Below are positions 57,871 through 64,000 of a DNA stretch of 64,000 nucleotides, one piece after another (the first letter of the stretch is position 1; the number at the start of each line of letters is the position of its first letter). The notes under the pieces were generated by a model. The model had not been told where the DNA came from and did not search any database. It was given only the letters and a program-made list of their open reading frames with translations. Source of the DNA: Ottelia alismoides (lineage: Eukaryota > Streptophyta > Magnoliopsida > Alismatales > Hydrocharitaceae); assembly GCA_037367405.1 (NCBI GenBank), contig JAZKJV010002956.1:558001-622000 (forward strand), written 5' to 3'. Position numbers and translations under genes: made by a program.

Positions 57871-59551
57871 TGTCTATAGGATTTTTCACAGTTTAAAGCG
57901 ATGATTTACTCAAGTCATTGTTTTCCCATGATTAAATCTTAATCAAACAAGTACTAATACAACTACGAGCGTAACGGAGGAATGAAAAATGTAGAGCACA
58001 AGTAGAGGATCGAATCCACAGGGACCAAGCACGTTTGCAATTAAATCGATGATATTTTCTTTTGGAGATTTATAATTTTCTTTCACCTAAAAGCAAAGCA
58101 GAGGAAAACAAAAATGTAGCTTAAAGATTAAAACAAACAGGGGGGGATGAAATGTAATTGAATAAACTTAACTAATTATGAGACTAATGGGAATGAGATT
58201 GCAAACTAATAAGAATGAGAGTGATGTTTTTTGCAATAGATGAATTGAAGAAGAAAAACCACACATAAAATCAGAGAAACCATTCACGATATAGTTCAAA
58301 TGCAAGAGTATTAAGAAAAACTATGAAATAAAGTAAGTGATTCTCTTCTCTGCAACGGGAAGGAAGTCCTTGAAATGGAGGATCGTGCTTGATGGTGGGG
58401 GGAGGCGCGATGTAGTTGCGCAAGTCTAGCAGAAGGGCGTCGGGCGGCCTTGGCATGAACGACAAGGTAGGCTGGAGCAACAAACCCCCCGAGCACGAGC
58501 TGGAGGTGACCGCGGGATAGTGGTCGCTGGAGGGGAAACGTGAGATAGCAGAAATGTCCTGTACAAGACATCACATGAGTAGTGTGGCTAGAGTGGATGG
58601 TAGTGCACAGATTGAGGGTGTTGGTAGTGCGAGGTTAATGGATTGCAGCCCGCAAGATGCACGCACTTGAGGTACAATAGTATATGGATTGGTCGTTGGA
58701 GGTGGATGGCGTGCACAACAACAGCGCGGAGGCAGATGGCGCGCTCAACAATAGCGCGGAGGCGCTGTTTGGCTATGCTAGGTAGAAGAGGAGGGATACC
58801 GCGAGGTGTAGATGAGAACCCCGCGTAGAGTCTCCAGTAGGGACTCCATACATGAGGATATGGGCAGGGACCAGGAGAGACAGAGAGAGAGAGAGAGGGA
58901 GGGAGAGAGAGAGAGAGGAGCCTTCCCCGCTATTGTTGTGCATGGTTCTTTTATAGATGGCGCGGATGGTGTTCCTGCACAACAAGAAATTAAAGGGCAT
59001 TAATGGTTTTTTTGGGAGCGTCCACCCACGTGCATAGGGAAGAGAATGCATGGGTGGCCTTTCTCTTTGCATGGGAAATGCAATACACGTTGGTGTCTCT
59101 TTATATGAGAATAAAGAATGGAGTTTTTATACTAACCTCTCTCTCTTTTCTTGTCAACATAAAATCTTCAAAAAAATGTAGGGCCATCAATGTGCTAGTT
59201 GTTGATTAAACTCCATGACATTTTTAATTCCTTGAGATATTTTGGAGTAGAGGGAATTTCTTCAAGGTGATGAATTAACAAGGATAATCATCGACTTTGG
59301 TATAATAATACTTCCGATCATATAACCATACGTAGAGTTCATTGGGAATAATTTATCAGTATGCAGAATCATGAGTGTGTCGATTTTATTATGTGATTTT
59401 ATTGATTCTGTGTAATTAAGAGGTTTTCTCTTGATGTGTGCATGGAATAAATTAGACATAAATTATTTGATTTTAGAGTTTATAAATCAAAGATTGATAT
59501 CGTCTTCCACATAATTTAAGCCTATTGCCACATCCTATCATGTAATCATCA
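57871..59551 (-). repeat. Gypsy-3 5' LTR (1681 bp)
   Basis: On the minus strand it starts TGATGATTACATGAT and ends TATAGACA. TATA is at 58956-58948. A GA-rich simple tract on the plus strand (58877-58918; CT on the element strand) lies 30-75 bases downstream of TATA and is longer than in the 3' LTR. Confidence 0.9.
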
Positions 59552-59556
59552 GACTG

Positions 59557-60430
59557 TTCCCTTCCAACAATGGCTTTGAGTACATTCTTCTCGCTGTAGA
59601 TTATGTTAGTAGATGGGTGGAGGCTATACCTGCATGAACCGTAAACAGTAAGATAGTTTGCAAGTTCATAAGGGAACATATTGTTTCATGGTTTGGGATT
59701 CCACGTATTCTTATTTCCAATGGGGGTAGCCATTTTATTAATAAAGAGGTCAAAAATCTAGTGAAGCAATACGACATTGATCACAGAGTAGCTTCTCCTT
59801 ACCACCCACAGACGAACGACATAGCTAAAGTCTCAAATAGGGAGGTGAAATCAATTCTTCAGAAACTAGTACGACCAGATAGGAAGATCTGGTCACAGCT
59901 TTTAGATTAAGTTCTTTCGGCATATCGTACTGTATATAAGACTCCCTTAGGTACTTCACCATTCAGACTGGTTTATGGGGAGCCATGCCATTTGCCCGTA
60001 GAGATCATGCACAAATCTGAATGGGCTATTCGAGAAATTTCACTTGATGAAATAAAAGCAGGAGTCAAGAGGAAGATGGATCTGAATGAGCTAGTAGAGA
60101 CTCAAAATAAGGCATACGAGAACACTCTCATTTATAAAGGACAAAGTGAAGAAATGGCACGATAGACATATTCGACACAAGATATTTACCCCTGGGAAGA
60201 ATGTTTGGTAGTTCAATGCAATATTGAGAATTTTTCCTAGCAAATTGAAAAGCAAGTGGGAAGCACCTTACATAGTCAGAACGGTGCATGACAATGGAAG
60301 CATGGCTATATCAGATGTGTCACCTGGTGCAGAGCCGTTCGTGGTTAACGGGCATATGCTAAAACATCTCCTAGAGACTACTAGTCATCTGGACCGTGTT
60401 GAAGTGATCTATTTTGTGCAAGATTCATGA
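59557..60430 (+). pseudogene. Gypsy-2 integrase, remainder of the catalytic core and C-terminus
   Basis: This resumes the frame cut at 48039: [26 protein letters not shown], a stop, then SWFGIPRILISNGGSHFINK (the second catalytic Asp of SDGG is Asn here), HRVASPYHPQTND, and VSNREVKSILQKL with the catalytic Glu. AYRTVYKTPLGTSPFRLVYG, CHLPVEI, a TAG near 60162 and a frame shift follow. The C-terminal RIFPSKLKSKWEAPYIV, with a VNGHMLKHL ending (60224-60400), closes the polyprotein. It is confidently the other half of the same gene. Confidence 0.9.
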
Positions 60431-60550
60431 TCATTCTTTCATTTTATCTCATCCTGTACAAAGACTTTTGAGCCATTCGATTTTTGGAAGTTCACAACAC
60501 TTGTATATTCTTCGTAGATCACAATCATCCCCATTTTTGTTCGTCTTTTA

Positions 60551-60975
60551 TGCTTAGGATACCAGATCTTAAGTATAGGGGGGACTGATTACCCGTTGAT
60601 TAATGTTTTCTATTTTGTTCTATTACTTTTTTATATCCTTTCTTTTTCACAAATAACTGGTTTCCAATTTTTGGTTGCACCCTTTTCTATACTTAGGATG
60701 CCTTATCCTAATTAAACAGGAGACTGAGTAATTTCGATGATCTCGTATTCTTTATATATTTTGTTCCTTCGTTGTATATTCTTTTCACACAGTCACCTCG
60801 TTTTTGCTCTTCCAGTATAGTTACGATGACCAGATCGTAAGTATTGGGGGGGGGGGGTTGACTGACTTGTATTCTCTTATTCTTTTCACCCACTTCTACT
60901 TAGCATGAGTTATGTCCTGCTTTTTCTCTTTTAACGCGATGAGGACATAGCACAAGCTAATTATAGGGGGGTGCG
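60551..60975 (+). repeat. Serial hairpin plus poly-G modules of gypsy-2
   Basis: Four units, 90-140 bases apart, pair an inverted repeat with a G-run or its remnant. They are: TTAGGAT..ATCTTAA then AAGTATAGGGGGG (60554-60583); TTAGGAT, 5 bases, ATCCTAA (60693-60711); TTACGAT, 6 bases, ATCGTAA, then AAGTATT and 11 G (60821-60856); and TATGTCCT..AGGACATA (60911/60942), then TTATAGGGGGG (60961-60971). Element E has the same plan on the opposite strand. Confidence 0.7.
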
Positions 60976-61667
60976 TATATATTATATATATACTTTTGTC
61001 CATAACTCGTACTTTTATGTATTTTCTATATCTATAAAATCCATAAAAAGTGGGCGAGGGTTAATTTAAAATCCATCTATCTATTTATATATTAGTTATA
61101 AAATCCTTGTAAATAGGTAAAATATGTCTAAAATCTTTATTTAAAAGTCCTAAATTAAATTATTTATTTGAAATGTGTATTTAAAATCTATATAATACTT
61201 ATTTAAAATCCTAATTATTAAAATATGTGTAAAATCATTTAATCCTAGTAAAATTCTCTATATATAAAATCTATAAAAAACATTAAATATTTAATTTGAA
61301 TAAAATATATCTTGTAAAATTCTTATACAAATACATGCTAATAAAAATCAGAAAATCCATAAAAATACAAAGTCCTAAAATTTTATAAAAATAACAAAAG
61401 ACTTAAAATCCATAAAAATGAGTAAAATTTAGAAAATATATTTCACAAAAACATGATTGCATTTGCATTCGCATTTTTTCAGAATAAGTCTGATTTATGG
61501 AACTAAGGATTGAGTCTAGTCTAAAGGATGAAGCTTGATTATGGCCTTTAACTTTCATTGTAAGGAGCCTAGTTAGGATCTGGAATTTAGACTCTTCAGG
61601 TGTTTGACTTAAAATCATTGGGTTCCATAAGACCACATTTGGGAAATCACTCTCATAATTTAGACTT
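60976..61667 (+). other. AT-rich 3' region of gypsy-2
   Basis: It is dominated by AAATCCATAAAAAT-type repeats (ATAAAATC recurs many times). Its counterpart in element E is 13560-13850. No coding sense was found. Confidence 0.5.
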
Positions 61668-62262
61668 CGGATGAGGGAAGCATCTGTTGACACAATTTTT
61701 CTAAGACCTCAAAAAAGGGACGGAACAAAAGATGCTATACCCGTCGAGACAAAAAGAGATGAATGCAGTGCAAAGCAAATTACAAAGCCAAATCAAAGAA
61801 GATGCCCCAAATTCAAATATGACCACAATGTTCCAAGCTTCCACCAGAAATGTTGGCACATCTTAGTGGAGACTTAGCTACACCGGTTGAGCTTCACAAG
61901 AAGATGCGTCTACACTGGTCACACTCCACTTCTTTTACCATTCTTCTACTTTCTCTCTATATTCGATTGTGGACATATCACGAACTGACCTCAGAAGGGA
62001 ATACCTCCCTCCCTGAGGAAAGAGTAGCTGGATGAGGAATCAATGGAAGTGTATAGCTGGGATGTACGATTTCTTTGCTTCTTCAAGTAGTAAGAGATAA
62101 ATCAATTCACACACTGTACAAATTGAATTCAAGGATGATAGAGTTCGTTATATGAATAAGTGAGTCTGAACTAGCTGATGAGGTGATCTTGTATAAGGAT
62201 TTTTGGAACTTGAGGACTGTTGAGGATAAAATCCTAATCCTAGTTAAGGCAATATAAAATTT
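61668..62262 (+). other. Gypsy-2 3' untranslated region shared with gypsy-1
   Basis: It aligns with gypsy-1 29079-29410 plus 31928-32190. It contains the uninterrupted target of Copia-C (AATAC at 62000). Confidence 0.7.
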
Positions 62263-62279
62263 GTACCTATCAATGTTCT

Positions 62280-63080
62280 GAAATTTGACTCCAATCATTT
62301 GCAAATCACTCCCAAATCCTTCACATTTTTTGACATGAAATCCAATTATAACAGTGGTCTGGATTTAATTCTAACAACACCAATTCTTCCTCTTTCAAGC
62401 CTAAAGATGTAGATGATAAGTGGTTTGAACTAAGATTCAATATCATGTTAATTCATCCCCAATCTTCAATAATTTAAGCAAGCGAAGTATAATTATTATG
62501 ATCTGTTTTTAGACTTAAATCATAAGCAAATCACCCAAAATCCTTCACAATTCAAGCATGAAATGTGTAGCTGTTGTGGTCCAATTTTAGACTTAATTCA
62601 TACATTAATCATCCAAAATCTTTCATATTTTTAATCTAAAATTTGTGTATAACAGTGATCCGATTTTAGATCTAAATACATGCAATTCACCCCCAAATTC
62701 TCACAATTTGGACATGAGATTAATGCATAATCATTGGTCTGAAATTGGGTTCTAATGCATGCAATTCATTCTCAAATTTTCCTCAATTCAAGCATGAAAA
62801 CTATAACATGTCATGATCTAACATTTAGTTTAATGGCACGCTAGAACACCTTTAATTTCTCATCTTTTTAGGTATACAATTGTAGCTTAACAGTGGCCTG
62901 AACTTTAATAAAATTTCATGCAATATACTTCCAAATCTCTAAATTCTTATCCTGAAATCATGAGTATATGATATGTTTCAAGTTTGGTCCAATTATATAT
63001 AATTCAACCCCAATTTCATCATATTTTATTTTGAAATCAAAGTATATCAGTGGTCTGAAATTGAGTTTAAAAACATGCAT
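62280..63080 (+). repeat. Degenerate 79-bp tandem array
   Basis: An AGTGGTCTGAA-like anchor recurs at 62353, 62419, 62498, 62575, 62653, 62733, 62812, 62892, 62981 and 63049. Most spacings are 77-80 bases. Each unit also has a TGCAATTCACCCCAAAT-like block and a CAATTCAAGCATGAAA-like block in the same order. About ten units are present. Confidence 0.7.
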
Positions 63081-64000
63081 GGAGGACATTAAAAGAGAGG
63101 GATAATCAAAACGTATGCATGTAGCTCCAATCGAGGAAGGAGGCTAGCGGCTTGAAGGACTTCTAATAATAGCCAAAAGAATTCTTGAAAGAGGGGAGCA
63201 AAAACATCTCCTCTCGAGGAAGTAGCAACACCAGTTAATCCCTGAACAACAGTAGTACCTGTTGTTAATAGCAATAGCTACTCATGTGGAGATCAGGTAG
63301 AACTAACTTGGTTGATGGGAGAAGCTTTAGGGGAGAAGAAGGGGGCCTCCATTATCTACAAGTGTAGTAGAAACACCATCTACAAGCTGCATGAGCAGCA
63401 ACAACATTAACTGTTCCAAAAATAGCTCCAGTTGGGGCTTTGGCATGAACAACAACATAATAGTTGATGTTTTACAGAAATTGAAGAAGCGGAAAAGATC
63501 TTCAACTGGTCTTTTGATAAGAATAGATAGAAAAAGAAGAGAGGGGAGCCTTGGTGTTACATATTAGAAGAAAGAGCCTTGTTGTTTGCCACATGAAAGG
63601 AGAGAATACTCCAAGCGGGAAGAAGAAAGAAGGACGAATTGAGGGAGTGAAGAGCCACTTGTTGGATGATACCGTGTTGAAAATTTCTGAAATAAAAATT
63701 TATTTTTTTCTAAACCTCTCTCCCTTATTTCGAATACCAAAGTCATCCGCAATTGCACCCCAAGTCTCGGATTCTGATGTAGAATAGCTCACTTTAATCA
63801 TCTATGTATGAGGGTTAAATAATATAAATTTTGTACTTTTCTGATCCAACATGGATACTTTAATAAATGAAATACGCTCTTGATTTTTTTATCAGAATTC
63901 TGTGATATAAAGGATTAAACGACCTCTGATTTATGAATGGTTGATTTCATTGGTCTTATTTTGTTAAATATGATTTTATGATTTCCTCCTTTATGGTTTG
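63081..64000. other. Unassigned right end of the window
   Basis: A GC-richer stretch (63100-63660) with GAAGAAG-rich text is followed by AT-rich DNA. Open frames of 61 to 78 codons on both strands match nothing I know. It may still be gypsy-2 or another insertion. The gypsy-2 3' LTR start (TGATTCATTAACATT) is not seen. Confidence 0.35.

Larger units (their letters stand above)
48040..59551 (-). mobile_element. Gypsy-3, Athila-like Ty3/gypsy retrotransposon (11.5 kb)
   Basis: The element is complete in outline: 5' LTR (57871-59551), primer site (57851-57867), gag, protease, reverse transcriptase, RNase H, integrase, a 1.5-kb 3' region, purine tract and 3' LTR (48040-49692), all on the minus strand. 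Target duplication GACCG/GACTG. By eye the two LTRs differ at roughly 8% of the first 300 positions. No envelope-like gene with a membrane segment was found in the 3' region. Stops and frameshifts disable the coding regions, including a changed reverse-transcriptase active site. Confidence 0.9.
38196..64000 (+). mobile_element. Gypsy-2, Athila/Tat-like Ty3/gypsy element, interrupted by gypsy-3 and running off the window
   Basis: The parts are: 5' LTR, tRNA-Asp primer site, leader, gag, protease, reverse transcriptase, RNase H, integrase (split), hairpin and poly-G modules, 3' untranslated region. Reverse transcriptase before integrase is the gypsy order. Five bases ATAAG precede the LTR; the second copy was not seen. 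No 3' LTR was found by 64000. How far beyond 62262 the element extends is an inference. Confidence 0.8.

Noticed and set aside
62280..63080. CRISPR-like array
   Set aside because: All parts of each unit are equally diverged, with no constant repeat and unique spacers, and the context is a plant nuclear repeat nest.
63089..63787. Possible host gene exon at the right edge
   Set aside because: Short frames on both strands without recognisable motifs or splice signals; composition alone does not support a gene.

Overview
The window reads as intergenic heterochromatin of a flowering plant. It is AT-rich and consists almost entirely of decayed LTR retrotransposons inserted into one another. I found no intact host gene and no RNA gene. 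The plant assignment rests on: Ty3/gypsy elements of the Athila/Tat type (primer-binding site matching tRNA-Asp, protease of the LLDNGxxINLxP type, purine tract of the AAGTATRGGGGG type), Ty1/copia elements with a TGGTATYAGA (tRNA-Met) primer site, and a fragment of a plant CACTA transposase. The species cannot be told. All alignments were done by eye; nothing was searched against a database.

Layout: (1) 1-8151, Copia-A, a copia element whose 5' LTR is cut by the window start; its right flank at 8198-8600 is a CACTA transposase fragment. (2) 8601-12553, AT-rich and GC-richer non-coding DNA; its right part is probably the LTR of an old minus-strand gypsy element, here called E. (3) 12554-17733, the 3' internal region of E, interrupted at 14204-17142 by a 2.9-kb solo LTR (D) of the gypsy-1/2 family. 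(4) 17734-38195, Copia-B, with its integrase zinc finger split by gypsy-1 (23313-35431, exact target duplication GTATT). Gypsy-1 has two 3-kb LTRs and a gag remnant but no pol, and itself carries a solo copia LTR (Copia-C, 29411-31927). (5) From 38196 to beyond the window, gypsy-2, inserted in the 3' LTR of Copia-B; its integrase is split by a minus-strand 11.5-kb Athila-like element, gypsy-3 (48040-59551, target duplication GACCG/GACTG). The right end of gypsy-2 includes hairpin and poly-G modules and a 79-bp tandem array; its 3' LTR is not in view.

No element can encode a working polyprotein. All have stops and frameshifts, and all four recognisable reverse transcriptases have a damaged catalytic box. 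The most interesting signals are structural. A long hairpin in the gypsy LTR is preserved by paired base changes between copies. Serial hairpin plus G-run modules lie before the 3' ends of two gypsy elements. The copia LTRs carry palindromes, one of which also shows a paired change. The insertion order can be read from the nesting: E, then D and probably Copia-B; Copia-B, then gypsy-1 and gypsy-2; gypsy-1, then Copia-C; gypsy-2, then gypsy-3.
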